This document shows positions 14,126 to 26,338 of a stretch of DNA of 64,000 nt, piece after piece. Position 1 is the first letter of the stretch, and each line of letters opens with the position of its first letter. The translations under genes and the position numbers were made by a program. Source of the DNA: Nymphaea colorata (Eukaryota; Streptophyta; Magnoliopsida; Nymphaeales; Nymphaeaceae); the NCBI RefSeq assembly GCF_008831285.2, contig NC_045142.1:2485001-2549000 (forward strand), written 5' to 3'. Under the pieces are notes generated by a model. The model searched no databases and had not been told where the DNA came from. It worked only from the letters and a program-made list of their open reading frames with translations.

Positions 14126-14649
14126 AAGAAATATTCAGCTGTACGCACAGGATTGAGCCGTACTGAAAGATTGTCAATGGTTTCTTGTAAGCAATAAAAA
14201 TGAACATTGAAAAAATTTGGCAACCCGTGAAGCATTACTTTAATATGGTCATTACGTATGAATTTCACAGGTCCCTTTGAAAACGATGCCTGCGAATCTC
14301 ATTTTGTTTAACCTTTACTTTGTCTTTCTCTATGGCAACATCTGTTTAGATCTTGTAACGTAGAAATATGAGACCATGATATCTAAACTAATGACTTGAA
14401 TTTTAAAGGTAGCCATTCTAAATAACTGTAGTTACACGTGTGATCTACATGTTTTTAGTGTATAAATTAAAAGCATTTCTAACTATACCAACCCATGCGA
14501 CAAGAAAGAATTCTCCATGAAATCTTTAATTTTCATTCTATGGAATAACCCCTTAAGCTTAGAGAATATGAATTATACAGCAGAAGAGTAGGCTTTTAAT
14601 TAATTTGTAAGTTTTGAATCAGTATAACAAAGAAGTTTTTCCTATATTT

Positions 14650-14980
14650 CTGAAAAGTATATTTTTACTGACGTCCAGGACTACATGTTGATGAAAGCCA
14701 CTTTTACTGACACTCGAAGAAGAACGTGGATGAAGAATGTTCTTCATCCACGAGAGCCGTTATGACGTCGTTGAAATTGGGCTTTTATCGACGTCCGATT
14801 TGCTCCCGTAGATAAAAAAAAAAAAGTAAGGTTTACCGACACATGGTCAAGCTCGCGTCGATGAAATTCTTTTTCCGAGAAAAACTACTGACGTCTACTA
14901 CATCCGTCAGAAAAACCTTATGTGTGTATGTTTCACCAACATTTTTTAGCCGTCAGTAATCCAGTCTGTTTTTTGTAGTG
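14650..14980. mobile_element. One end of a CACTA-like (EnSpm) DNA transposon
   Basis: Read on the minus strand from 14980, the sequence starts CACTACAAAAAACAG, a typical CACTA terminus. Inside it, short motifs of the type ACTGACG, GACGTC and CCGTCAG recur about nine times in both orientations over 300 bases, as in CACTA subterminal regions. I find no matching second terminus or transposase nearby, so this is a fragment or a non-autonomous element with an unresolved left boundary. Confidence 0.6.
14725..14752. repeat. 28-bp near-perfect palindrome
   Basis: CGTGGATGAAGAA is followed by TG and its exact reverse complement, inside the CACTA-like fragment. The 13-bp arms with a 2-base centre would fold into a tight hairpin or cruciform. 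Confidence 0.9.
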
Positions 14981-15699
14981 CTTCAATAATTTATGGCCAT
15001 CAACTTTGGAACCCTTGGTGTCACACTTCCACATGATATATACCCAAGACATGCATTCAGAATTAATAGCTCTTATTTTGGGACTTCTCATAAATCTCCA
15101 CATAAAATGTTAGGTTCATTTTTGCAGGACGGGCTCTATTGGACCTTCACCCAAAAAAAAAAAAAAAAAATGCTTGTGAATTGATTAACTGTTAATGTTC
15201 AATTAAAAATTTTTAATGTCGAAAATGTTTTTAAAAGAGGTGAAATCAATTACTCATATTGCACTAAAATTTACCCATCCAAGATGTAGCTTCCGTCAGA
15301 TCCACTCAAGTTTATGCCTTTGAAATAAACAAACAAACCCATTCCCCTTTCAATATAAACGATTAAAGGGGCACCAAGAAGTGCGATAAAAATGAAAAAA
15401 TTAATGACCCCATCCCATTATGATTAGTGAAATTATAAATGGTTACCGATAGGTAGGGATGGGATAAGCAGGGATGTAATCATCATTTTCTCATATAACA
15501 TTAAAATTTTGATGGTGGAGAAATCACCATTTTTCGTAAAAACAACTTAAACCAAAGCATGTTTTATATCAAACTAGTTTTTACAAATATATTGAGATGT
15601 TTATATTATACTTAAAGTAATTTTTTAGTAAAAATTTAAAGGGTCTGGTTTTTATCTCTGACCTAGCTGTTTGGGATTTACCAATTTTTCTATATATAT

Positions 15700-15962
15700 C
15701 GTTACGAGTTGGGTTCGAGCTCGACTCATTAAGGCTCGACAAACTCGTAAACTCGTTTGAATATATTGACTTGATTAAGGCTCGACGAACTCGATTAAGA
15801 CTCGAACTCGGCTCGGCAGTTATGTGTTGAGCTCGAACTCAACTCGATTGTTTGAACAAGCCAACTCATGAACTTGAGTTCGACTCGTGAAGCAAACGAC
15901 TCGGCTCTAACTTGTTCACGAGCCGAGCATTAACGAGTCGAGGTCGAGCATTGTTTGCCCCT
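15700..15962. repeat. CTCGA-rich dispersed repeat, copy 1
   Basis: About 260 bases are dominated by CTCGACTCG, CTCGAACTCG and GAGCCGAG words in both orientations. The right edge reads GCCCCTAAT, i.e. TAGGGGC on the other strand. Diverged relatives lie at 19544-19647 and 22196-22490. Confidence 0.65.
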
Positions 15963-16686
15963 AATCATTGGTGCAAGATAAGATGGGATTGGCTTTTATA
16001 ATGAACAAAAAAAAAATGGTGAAATTGGTGTTTTAAAAAGCGCGATATAACAAAGGGTTTCTTATTAAAATCTAGATAAAATAATCAACATAGGTAGTAT
16101 AGCTAGCTCTAGAAGGAAGTGATTTCAAGAGAATTTTGCCAAGATATGTGCTTTATTCTCTACAAATAGGATTGTATAGGTAACTAGTTGCTTTCTTAAT
16201 GGCTCCCAATAAAGTTGACTTGGTTTATGTTGAAGGAATTGGTAGGCCTCTGCCAAACCCTAGCATTTTTGTTCAACACTGCCACCCTACCTTCCTCCAC
16301 ACACAATAAAAATTGTTGGTGGAGACATAATTGATTCTTCTAAATCACTCAAAAAACTTTTAATTAAAAGCAAAAAGCCTCCTCACGCTCATAATGAAAG
16401 TGAAATAATAATCCCCTCATCAAAAAAAATTTCTAGCTTCGATACTGAACCCGATTACCAACCAAGTAGATAAAGATCTCTCTTTATCTTTATCATTCAC
16501 TATAAGAAGAGTTTTAAGAAAAATTCAACAAGCTAATGAGGCAAAAAAAAAAAAACGATTATCTCTTTTCACTTAGTATCATGAATTTTATGGCACACTA
16601 AGTGTCTGCATTTTCTAGCTATGTGATCGTATTTATACATTACTATCATTGAAAATGATCCAACCAATTCTTATATTCACTTAGTT

Positions 16687-16845
16687 CAAAAAAAAATGAG
16701 TGGACGGTCCAGTGGCTCTTTCGTCAACATAGAGTCAACATTCACTTACTACATATGTAGTAAGTGAATATAAGTAGTAAGTGAATCTTGACTTTATGTT
16801 GACAAAAGAGTATCCGGACCATCCACTTAACCCCTTTTTTTTTTT
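16687..16845. mobile_element. Foldback MITE-like element
   Basis: An inverted repeat with arms of about 60-70 bases is bordered by A-runs on the left and T-runs on the right. The left arm contains GTGGACGGTCC, TCGTCAACATAGAGTCAA and ATTCACTTACTAC. The right arm carries their reverse complements with a few mismatches. The centre is a small ACATATGT palindrome followed by a partial repeat of one arm. The length and lack of coding suit a MITE. No convincing target duplication is visible. Confidence 0.7.
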
Positions 16846-16992
16846 GCTTACATGTTGCATCGGGTGAAGCACAAAGAGGCAGAGAAGGTGTCTCGCTCCT
16901 CAGATGCCTTCCACCTCTCATTGTTGGCTAGCTTGCCGGGGTTTTGTCTTGAGCACATCATGATTGGATAGAGGGTAGATGGTTGAAAGAAA

Positions 16993-16997
<5 letters not shown>

Positions 16998-17047
<50 letters not shown>

Positions 17048-17130
17048 TCATATATATATATAATGAGTTGAGTATTGTTACTTTTTTTTATTTTGTGTTG
17101 TTAAAAACCATTGCAAAATGTGTGGTTCAT
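16998..17130. repeat. (TA)n microsatellite plus dispersed repeat, copy 2
   Basis: About 22 TA units (16998-17042) are followed by a segment that is the inverted counterpart of 14030-14100. The shared words include gttgttaaaaaccattgcaa and an adjoining T-run. Confidence 0.6.
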
Positions 17131-17149
17131 CACTCAAAATTTTGGTCAA

Positions 17150-18640
17150 GCAGCTAGTCACAACAAATGTACATTTTAACTATATAAAATTAAAAAATAA
17201 CCATCCTGTGTCACAGAAATAGTTAGCTGATTTAATGTTTTTGGGCATCAAAGTACAGTTTTAAATGCATAAGTTCTGAAAATTCATGTTATATTACAGA
17301 GGTAATCAAGCACCTTTTCCAAGTGAACCGTAAAAAAAATATTTAATTAAATCAAACATTCAAAATGGTGGTCTCCTACCGTTGGTTTCAAATTTCGAAC
17401 AGGCCATTTCCACTCCCCCGCGCTTTGCCTTTCGATGGTGACCGTTGGGCGCTGCTTTCGGCGGGAAAACCACGTCCCTTCACGAATCACTTTCCCTCCT
17501 CTTTTTTTTTTTTTTTTCTTTTTAAAACATTAAAAAAAAAAAAAAAGGGAACGCTTTAGAGGAGGGGACGTGCAGGCTGGCCGGCAGACCGTACCCTTAC
17601 TTTCGGGCATTTAATTTTAAAAAACCTGAAACTCCCGATTTGCCCTTGTCAAAATTTCTTTTTACATATAATTTGGATCGGGTCGGACACCACGTAAATG
17701 AATCCAAAACCCAAAAAGGAAAAGTAGTCGTAAAAGTATGCTTTAGACCTTTGTGACAACAAGTTTTTTCGGATGCTTTTTATAACTTTGGGTGCTTGCT
17801 TCAAAGGAGGGGAAACTTTATTTTATTTTATTTAAATATTAAGGGGGAAAGAGAAACCTCAGTGCAGAAAATGCGCTATGCTTTTTTAAACAAAAAAATT
17901 ATATTTATTGTAAGACCTGCACTAGCCAAAATAATAAACATTGTAAATTCAGGAGAGGTGCTTGAATTCCGAAGAATCTACCAAAATATGATTTTTTTTT
18001 CTTTGGAATCTTGGGTTTTCTGTGTTTGTTTATTGTTTTTTTAATAATGGATAAGGTTACTGACGAGAACGAGGAAAGAAGGGGAACTAATGAATGAATG
18101 CTCTTAGGATATACTTGATTATGTCAGAATTAATGGCTCGCATCTTAATAAGTTAATAAGTCAGTATTTCTCCCGCTAAACAAGATGTTATTGACTTAAA
18201 AATATAATTGACTTAATTTAATCACATGAATACTTAAGCAAATCGGTTGAAATTTAGTTGAAGTTTATGCTAGTGCCTTTAATTTAACTAACGTATTAAT
18301 AAATTGTTTTGAATATAAAAGCATATATTTTCTTTTTAAATGAATAGCGTAGCTGATTAGGACATGAAAAAAATTGTTGCCAATTCAATTATTGTGGTTT
18401 AAAATAGACTATTAAGATGAACATACAATGTCTCCTCAAGAAAAATATGATATTCCAGAATTGGGGATTTGTGGCTTTTTTTTTTGTTATGAATTGGTTT
18501 TTTTATTAAATTGCCTCTTAAAATTTTGTAAATACGGTGTTTGGATTCAAATTTGGGTTATGGATCTGGCACGGGACCCGAAAAAGGCTCTTTTCCCCAT
18601 CGTCCTTCTAGGGCGTTCCCAATCCCATGCGGGGGCGTGA
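17150..18640. other. Intergenic stretch, no gene supported
   Basis: AT-rich with long A and T runs. Small open frames show no family resemblance, and I see no RNA gene. Confidence 0.45.
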
Positions 18641-18648
18641 TTGAAGGG

Positions 18649-18771
18649 GATTTAATCGGCGGGTTCACGTCCGCGGGGACGTCGCCGTCATCGGCGTTTG
18701 TCGTGAGCAGTTGGTAAAAGTCGCCGGGACACGACAACGCCGTCGGCGAGAAAGCGACCCGCCGTTAAATC
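18649..18771. repeat. GC-rich imperfect hairpin (123 bp)
   Basis: Outer arms GATTTAATCGGCGGGT and ACCCGCCGTTAAATC, and inner arms with CGGCGTTTGTCGTG and CACGACAACGCCG, pair around a loop near GAGCAGTTGGTAAAA. The segment is dense in CpG and stands out from its AT-rich surroundings. It could be a small foldback element or a hairpin RNA precursor; the sequence does not decide. Confidence 0.6.
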
Positions 18772-19543
18772 GGACGACCGGAGACGGCTGAATCTTGGAC
18801 GCGTTGACGGTTGCTATGCACCGCAACGTCACGGAGATTCAGAATCTTCTCCCAAACGCAAAAACGAAATCTTTTGAGTCGCTGGACCGGATGTGATCCA
18901 ACGCGCGGTCCAGATCCGAAACACGAGATCCATCATTCCCAGTTGGGTCGGACCTGACTATCTGTTAGGCGTCGACCCGAATCCGACGTCCAGTAACTTC
19001 ATAGGGACCATCTTAACATTATTGATGGAGCAGGCAGGGTCACGATCCACGACCACGAACTATAAATTGATGTGAAACTTATCATTTGATCATTCACATC
19101 CACTTTTTGCAATATATATATAAATATAATTATTTATTTTTACTTAATATTTCAAAGTCTGGAATCTTAGACATAAGATTTTCGTGATTCTAGGCGAGAA
19201 TTGAGACGGCGTGTTTTGGATCGGGTTCGGGTTGAAATGGACCCGGTTGGACTCCCATCTGTGGGCAAGTACGATAAGGGACGTTCAAAATTCGAAGGGT
19301 GAAAGGGAGGGGATGAGTGGTCGACGTCACGGGATCGAATCCTGTCGAGTGGAGGACGAGGAAGGTATTTCCTGCACGTCACCAGCTCCGATGGACCTGC
19401 ATTTAATTTCTGTTTTTGGACAATAAAATTGGGCCCCTTACGGAAACATGCAAACGAATTCTCCGTTTTTCCCATGAACAATCATATTTTGCGATAATTC
19501 CAATACGTGCGTTTCGCTATGAGATCTTTCAATTTTTGATACG

Positions 19544-19647
19544 TAGGGCTGCATAGGAGTCAACTCGAGCTCGACACGAGCTTCACAACTTCGACTCGAA
19601 CTCGACTCGAGAGACTGTGTTCAAGCTCGAGAGAGTTGAAGCCCCTA
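19544..19647. mobile_element. CTCGA-rich small element with TAGGG termini
   Basis: The segment starts TAGGGCTGCATAGGAG and ends GAAGCCCCTA, so both ends read TAGGG inward, with CGAGCTC and CTCGAACTCG words between them. It resembles a short non-autonomous DNA element related to the copies at 15700 and 22196. Flanking 8-mers do not match, so no target duplication is supported. Confidence 0.45.
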
Positions 19648-19659
19648 ACTTTCTTGCAT

Positions 19660-22190
19660 CTCTAATGTTACCAAAGTTACTTTTGGTGTTTCAACATACT
19701 AAAGTTGATTTTAATGCTTCGGGGTGATGTTTAACTAGCTGCCTATATCTTATTTGTCTGTTGTATCAACCCGTTTGAGAAACAAACATATGAATAAGAA
19801 GGCTTACTTGCATGTTTTATATCTTGCATTGAATAAAATTGAACATTTACATGTGCTGAGCCCCTTTTAGAAGTTGTGGCCGAGTACATACAAAGTATTT
19901 TATCAAGTAAAAAGGTTTTCTCTCCTAAATCATGTGCCAGAGAAGGTTATACTGTTAGGGCAAAAGTGAAATTCAAAAAAATTAATCTAACATAAAATCA
20001 CAAAAGTACCCCTCAAATAAAACATGGGAACATGCTTTCTTATGTTAACACACCATAACATGGAAAGCACTCTGACGATTCTGACCCTGCCCTTTGCAGC
20101 AATTATAAAAACACTTCGAACTTTATAGACTTTCGTCACAGCCCACCGCCGCCTGCTTGCACAATCGTATTCTTGCTTGGCTAAGATAAGGGCATTTTGG
20201 TCTTTATCGTTATAAAATAAGTCCGTTTTTTAACCATCGAAAGCAATTTGATCATGCGTTAGGAGCCTAACATTGAATTTGCTCTCCGTTTTGACCGTTA
20301 AATTGTAATTACTAAAAAAATCTGCGCACTAAGGAATTTTGCCTAAAATATTGGGCTGAATCTGGAATTAACGCTGCCTAAGCAATTAATAAGGGTGGTA
20401 GCTAAAGAGCACCGTACATTTGTGGACCGGTAGGGCTACCCATTTGTACAACTGCAAGCTAGCCACACCCTGGGTGCATGAAGCAGGAGAGGCATGGGCT
20501 CCACTCCTCTGACATGTCACATGCTTCCCCCAACCCCTTTTCAAGATTTGGATCTCCCCCCTTTTTTATTTTTATTTATTTTATTTTATCTTATATTTTA
20601 TTTTATTTTATTTTTTGCTTTTGTTGCTTAGCTACCTGGTTTACCACATGAAGGGCAGTTTGGTAGGGAAATTATAAGATGAGTTGTATTATGTGGTTTT
20701 TTATAACAGTGTGGTCCATGTTATGATCAATTATAGCGAGACATTATAGACTTGGTTAGTGCCGTTTATACTTTTCATAAGTAAGGCGCTGCTTGGCTTA
20801 ATGATGCGGTTGGATATTTATTGGAAGAGAGATCCAAGCTAACAAGAATGAGTTAAAAAAAATATATACAATTAAACCTTATGCTTGAGTAGCGGATTTC
20901 AATTTAAGTTCACAAAATACGTGAACTAAATCAATTTCATGATTTTTGTATTATGTGGTTTTGTGGATGTATTCATAAGTCTAACTGAAAGTCTCATTTG
21001 GATGTGTCATTGGAGGCGCAGTTGTGTTTTTCTGACTATGAATCTTCAAAGTATCAACTTGTGTACACATAGCATCACTTTTTTGTTGTTTTCTTTCTCT
21101 AGAAGAAACCTCAATAGTTTAAGCAAGCAGATGAACTACACGCCGAAGCAAACGTCAGATTTGGAGACTTTGAAGATTTAGACCTACAATACATTTAAGA
21201 AAAAGGTGTTGTAAAAGTGGGAAATTGATTTGGAATTCAGGTTCAATGAAATTATTATTGCAACAAATGAATAGAAAACATACAAAGGGACCAAAATAAG
21301 AAAAAAAAATCAAAAGTATTTGTACAGTGATTTAAAAAAAAAATGAAGAATGTGATGCATGGCATGATGAATGGCGGATCAATCGAAACAGTTTGCCACC
21401 AATTTGATTCGAATAGGTCGATCCAGGCCAATTCGGCCAAGTGTCGCCGTTTTTAGCGTCGAAAACTCCGGAACAAGCCTCCCTCTTCTTTCTCCCACCC
21501 AGTTCTTACTAAAATTTTAATCCCAACATTAAGTTTAACCAACCAAGTTTATGAACTCATAAACCAAGTCTTTATATCCCTTGGAGTTTCAAAATCGTGC
21601 TGAAATCCCAAGATGTGAATTCAATTGGATCTTTCTTCTATTAGTTCCAAGTCAATCGTTTGAATTAAAAAAAAAAAATCTGAAGCTCATAGCCCGAGGA
21701 GATGTTGGATTTTTCTTGACAAATCTAAAGCGACCAAGTTGATGCGGATGTCGAATCACAAAAACCCAAAAGAAACGGAAATGTAAGTGATTTTGCAAAC
21801 TTTCGCAGCACCCAATGTAGATCTCACATAATCTGCAAAAGGAACTACTTTGGATCCAAATTTATACATAAGATTTTATATTTACTTCTTAACATCCAGA
21901 GGGATTGACATATTAAGAATTATAAGAAGCCGTTGGCTGGTGGTAATTAAGGTTGCTAATTCGAGGACCTTGGATCAAATCTCACTGTCGCCATTTTGTG
22001 GGACCGATGGCAAGGTTTCATTACTTGGTAGTGCGGTGGCCGAGTTTGTCTGCATTCATAAGGCAATCTGTAGATGACATTTTTGGAGTAAAACAAGGCC
22101 ACAAATAGATGATAGATCAAGTAATCAGGGTTGGAAATCAGCTCAAGTTGGTATACTGCTGGTTATGGTTTCCAAATTCCAACATCATTA
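19660..22190. other. Intergenic stretch, no gene supported
   Basis: AT-rich DNA with only short open frames (for example 20939-21181) that lack recognisable motifs. A TTTTATTT-rich simple-sequence patch lies near 20560-20620. Confidence 0.4.
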
Positions 22191-22195
22191 ATATT

Positions 22196-22490
22196 AGAGA
22201 TGTAGATTTAGCTGAACACCCATTTACACTCAACTCGTTTGATACGCGAAGTCGAGCTCGAGGTTAAGTTAAAACTCAAGTTATAAACGAGCCAAGTTCC
22301 AGTTACACAAGCACAACAACTTGTTTAAACACGAACTTGGCTAGTGTCTTCCATGTTTTTTTTTTTTGCAGTCTTCATTTTCATTTAAATAAAAAAAATA
22401 AATGAATAAAGTGACACGAGCTTAAACGAGTCCGAACTCGACTCGAGCCAGCTAAGCTCCAGCTCGGCTCGCTTGTTGTGTATTCCTAAT
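22196..22490. repeat. CTCGA-rich dispersed repeat, copy 3
   Basis: A diverged copy of the CTCGA-rich family, with GTCGAGCTCGAGG on the left and AACTCGACTCGAGCC and CAGCTCGGCTCG on the right. The middle is AT-rich. Confidence 0.5.
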
Positions 22491-23055
22491 TATTGTGACT
22501 CTTTGCGAAATAAATGATTTGAGTATGCAAATGGATCAAAAAATGACGAATAAATAAGAAACATGAAAGAAGTACATGCAGGATATAGCTATAGTTTATT
22601 ATTGCAAGTGTTATTAAGGTTAACACGCTTTCGTTTATAAGTGTGACGGGTTAATATGTTGGTAAGTTGAATTTGAGTATGATGTAGGAGAAGAACCTTG
22701 AATAAATTAACAAGAGCGAACTCAAGAAAGGGACTGAGTTGGAGACCTACCTCAAGACTAGATAGCATCGGGAAGACGCAGTTGGAGACCTACCTCTTGC
22801 TTGATATCTTTAAAGAGTCTATAAATTCTTCACAAGGCATTGAATACTAAATTGATAGTTTGTATGTGTTCTAAGGACAGTGTGTTCTGTTTTGGATGGG
22901 CTTGGAAGTGGTTCGGACTTCAAATTTGAATAGAAAAGTTTGTCAAATTTTGGTGTACTAAATTCGAGTTTGATTTGACATGTAGCTCATTCTATCGAAT
23001 GAAGGCAACCATAGATGATTTAAGTGATCCAATTATCATATGTGAAACACATCTT

Positions 23056-23187
23056 TAGGGGTCGTTTGGCAGCAAGGACACTGTGTAAATGTGTCCAATG
23101 AATATGATTCGAATCGTGGAACGCTGATACATTTGAGTAAGATCCGTTGGACAATTCATTAATGTTGTTGCTGCCAAACGACCCCTA
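23056..23187. mobile_element. Small hAT- or PIF-like MITE with 20-bp terminal inverted repeats
   Basis: The left end begins TAGGGGTCGTTTGGCAGC and the right end is its exact reverse complement over about 20 bases. The interior is about 90 bases and non-coding. GGGGTCGTTTGG-type ends are common in plant MITEs. Flanks share only a short ACAT, so the target duplication is decayed or the boundary is misplaced. Confidence 0.75.
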
Positions 23188-23893
23188 AACATACGCTCAT
23201 TTGCCTCAAATATGAGGTTTGAGGTGATTCGAAACTACTCAAGGTCTTAGATCAGCCTCGGATCTATTAGTTACCTCTAATTGCCCTATGAAAAGGGATT
23301 ACAAATCAACCCCGGGTCTCAAATCTGATGGTATCAAACACACGTTCAAAGTGCCCCTACTTCCTCAAATCATATATCTCATGAACCAGCCTTCGGAGGT
23401 TTAGATTCAAATCAGAGATCCAAATCCAATAAAAATTCCATTCCAATCATTAGCTCCTCGGCAGCCAAAACCATCTCCTCCTCAAGTTTGGAAACGAATC
23501 TTTTATCCGAATCCTACTTAAAATTCAAACCCCAAACGTACACACAAGGAATCCTAAGCCAATTGGATATGCAAAAAACCAAACCCCAACTTCAAAATTC
23601 AAACATTTAATTCCAAAAGCAACTCACAACAAACCCCCACACTGCCAACGGCTTGATTCAGTGAAAAGTAAGGCACTGGGTTGCATTTTTCAAGAAACAG
23701 TGAGCTCCAATCTGGAATTTGTAACAAAAATGGGTGCTACCCAAGTTTTTTTTTTTGTTGGAAAACCCATTCAAAGGAGATCCTTTCTACCTCAACATTG
23801 ACCAGAGCTGTTCCTCTCTTTCTCCCCCAACAAAGAAGGCCTGAACCTACTTTTTTTTTTTTCCTTTTACAGTGGGAGTGTGGGGTTCATGAG

Positions 23894-23897
23894 CAAA

Positions 23898-23928
<31 letters not shown>

Positions 23929-23930
23929 AA
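23894..23930. repeat. (AAAT)n microsatellite
   Basis: About nine tandem AAAT/ATAA units lie about 530 bases upstream of the start codon at 24464. Confidence 0.95.
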
Positions 23931-24179
23931 GGAGAAAGGAGGGGCCCTTGATTTTGCAGGGAGGGGAGAGGGAGGAGGTCTTCTCCACATGGCAGGTTGA
24001 TCCCCAACAACTGTCCTGCTCAAGCAGTGAACCCAACCCAGCTGCATTGCCAGTTGTTGTCCAGTCTTTTGTTGGGCCAAACACTTGAATATGAAATCTA
24101 AACTCCCTCTTTTTATCCTTCCCACAAGAGCTCACAATAAATGGAAAATCATAATAAGGAAAAAGAAAAATAAACCTAC

Positions 24180-24206
24180 AAACCCTAAATCCCTGCTGTA
24201 TTTAAA
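24180..24206 (+). promoter_or_regulatory. Telo-box and TATA-like element upstream of the 24-kb gene
   Basis: AAACCCTAAA (24180-24189) matches the plant telo-box, often found in promoters of growth- and ribosome-related genes. TATTTAAA (24199-24206) could be the TATA box. That would put the transcript start near 24230 and leave a pyrimidine-rich leader with no ATG before 24464, consistent with the chosen start. Confidence 0.45.
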
Positions 24207-24463
24207 GCTGCTGCTGCATTCATCTGCCTGGCTGGCTCTTCAGTCTTCATCCTCTCTTCTCTTTCTCTTTCTGTCTATTCAGTTCCACCCTTTTGTTGGG
24301 CCCCTTGGCCTTTGCTTCTCCCTCTGCCCACCACACTCATCCCATTGTTATCATTGTTACTTCTACTTACAGCAAAGCTCCCCTGTTCCCCGCCCTCTCT
24401 CTCTCCATCTCTTTCGCATTCTTGGTCGCTTGTTCTTGTTCTGCTTCTTGTTTTAACCCGAAC

Positions 24464-26107
24464 ATGGCGGAAGATCTGGACGACGGAGAGTTCTGGCTGC
24501 CATCTCGGTTCTTGTCGGAGGAGATGGGGTTCCTGGAGACCAAGCTTCCCTGCGAGTTTCCCTACTGCGACTCGTCGTCCCCTGTCGAGTCGGTGGTGAG
24601 CTCGACGGAGACGGAGAGCGACGAGGAGGACTACATGGCCGGGCTGATGCGGCGCATGGCTCACTCGACGCTGGAGGACGACGAGAAGGAGGCTGCGCAG
24701 AAGGTTGGTTCTCGTTTCCGGGGGTGATTTTTGGGTTCTTGTGGATGGTTTTTGTTGGTTGGTTCTGATTTTTGTGATTTGGGGGCGCTTGTTGCAGGTG
24801 GCAGTCATGGCGGGGTCGCCGCAGTCGACGCTATGCAGGAGTCTGGACTCGAGCGGGAGTCAGGGAGGGTCTAACGGGCCGTCCCAGGTGTCGTCGCCTC
24901 CGTCGACGCCTTTGAACCAGGAGGACGACGCGTGGGATTTGCTCTCTGCTGCGGCCGGTCAGGTCGTGAGGATGAAAATGAACGAAGAGGGCGAGAAGTA
25001 TCAAGGCAGGGGTCTTCTCGGGCCGCCCAAGCAGCCGGTGGCGGTACCCGTGCCGGTGCCGGCCGCGGCCGTGGTCCCCAAGCAGACTACGCAGATGAAG
25101 GCCGCCGACGTTTCTGGGTATCCCCTCCAACGATGCTGGAGCGACAACGGCAGGGATGCGAGCGCGCTCGCTATGCATGTAAAGATTCCAAAGAGAAATC
25201 TCCCTCACAAATCTCGCCCAAATCTTTGTTGAGTGCTGACTGTTTTCTGGTTTCTTGATTCAGTTTGAGTTCCTGAAGCAGCAGAAGCAGCAGCAGTCGA
25301 ATTGGGGGAAGCAACAGCAGCAGCAGCATCAGCAGGCGGCGAAGATCGCTCAGGCTCAGCAGATACAGAGCCGTGTGCGCGCCGCCGCCGCCGCCGCGAG
25401 TGCGAAGTTCGGCCGCCCGCTGGGGCTGCCTCCATCCGCATGGCCTCCTCTTCAGAGCGCATCTGCCAACACTGGATTGAGAGCGGCTCCTCTCCAGAGC
25501 CCCTCTGCGAACGCCGGAATGAGAGCGGTTTTTCTCGGAAATTCTAGTTCTCGACGGGAGTCCTCCGGCACCGGCGTCTTCCTGCCTAGAAGAGTCGGTA
25601 GCTCACCGGATTACAGAAAGAAATCTGGTAAGATCTTGGCTACCCACCTTCCCTACAGTAGTGTTTTAGCTTCCTAATCCCTTTTTTATCCCACGGGGTT
25701 CTAATTGGTGGCGTCGATTCCGTCATATTTACAGGTTGCTCGACGGTTTTGCTGCCGGCGAGGGTAGTTCAGGCGCTGAACCTCAGCATCGACGACATGG
25801 GTTCTGCACAACCAAACTACTACTTGGGGAGTCTTGTTCATGACCGTGGTAAGCTGCCTCTGTTTCTCTTGTTTTTATGTTCTCTGGTTCTTTTCTTCTT
25901 TCTTTTTCCTGGTTATCGCCGTTGAAATCGAACGCCATTATTGAGTTTTTGCCCTTTTGTCGTGTCTCAGATTCTTCTTCACTCAACATGGACCCTCGGC
26001 CCTACATTGCGAGGAACGGGTTACTTCCTCCTCAGAAGAGAACCGTCCGGCCACAACAACCAGTCCTCAACAGCGAGTTGCGTTTGCCTCAAGAGTGGAC
26101 ATATTGA
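24464..26107 (+). CDS. Plant-specific protein of unknown function with LPQEWTY C-terminus (5 exons, 411 aa)
   Basis: Exons 24464-24703, 24798-25178, 25264-25627, 25735-25848 and 25971-26107 join into a continuous 411-residue frame; all introns are short and GT-AG. ATG 24464 is the first ATG after the probable promoter. The N-terminus is acidic (MAEDLDDGEFWLPSRFL, then a Glu/Asp-Ser stretch). Exon 2 holds a Ser-rich part (SPPSTPLNQEDDAWDLL) and a Pro-Val-Ala stretch. Exon 3 has a Gln-rich tract from CAG codons, then AAAAAA and two copies of LQS-SAN-G-RA. Conserved-looking blocks follow: GTGVFLPRR, a CSTVLLPARVVQALNL block spanning exons 3-4, and LRLPQEWTY at the end. I recall Arabidopsis proteins with this ending but no assigned biochemical function; one, At3g54000, may have been labelled TIP41-like. 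No membrane segment is seen. The exons are GC-rich compared with the surrounding DNA. Confidence 0.87.
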
Positions 26108-26338
26108 CATCGACATCTCCTTCTCTTAAGACTCTTTCTCTCTTACTAATAGTTTCTAAAAATCCGTCCTCTGAATATTTTGCTGGGGTTCTCTCATAGT
26201 AGGGATTGAAGTACTTTAGTTGCCGTAGGGGTTTTAGCCTTTTAGGTGATCTGTTGGTAATAAGTAAAAGGTTTTGTTTCCTCTTATATTGCTAGGATTA
26301 GGCTAGGAGAAACAGTTTTTGTGGAGGGGGCCTTTTGT

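Noticed and set aside
24293..24463. In-frame extension upstream of ATG 24464, considered as an N-terminal targeting peptide
   Set aside because: The extension starts at a TTG, not an ATG, and lies in a pyrimidine-rich leader; ATG 24464 is the first ATG.
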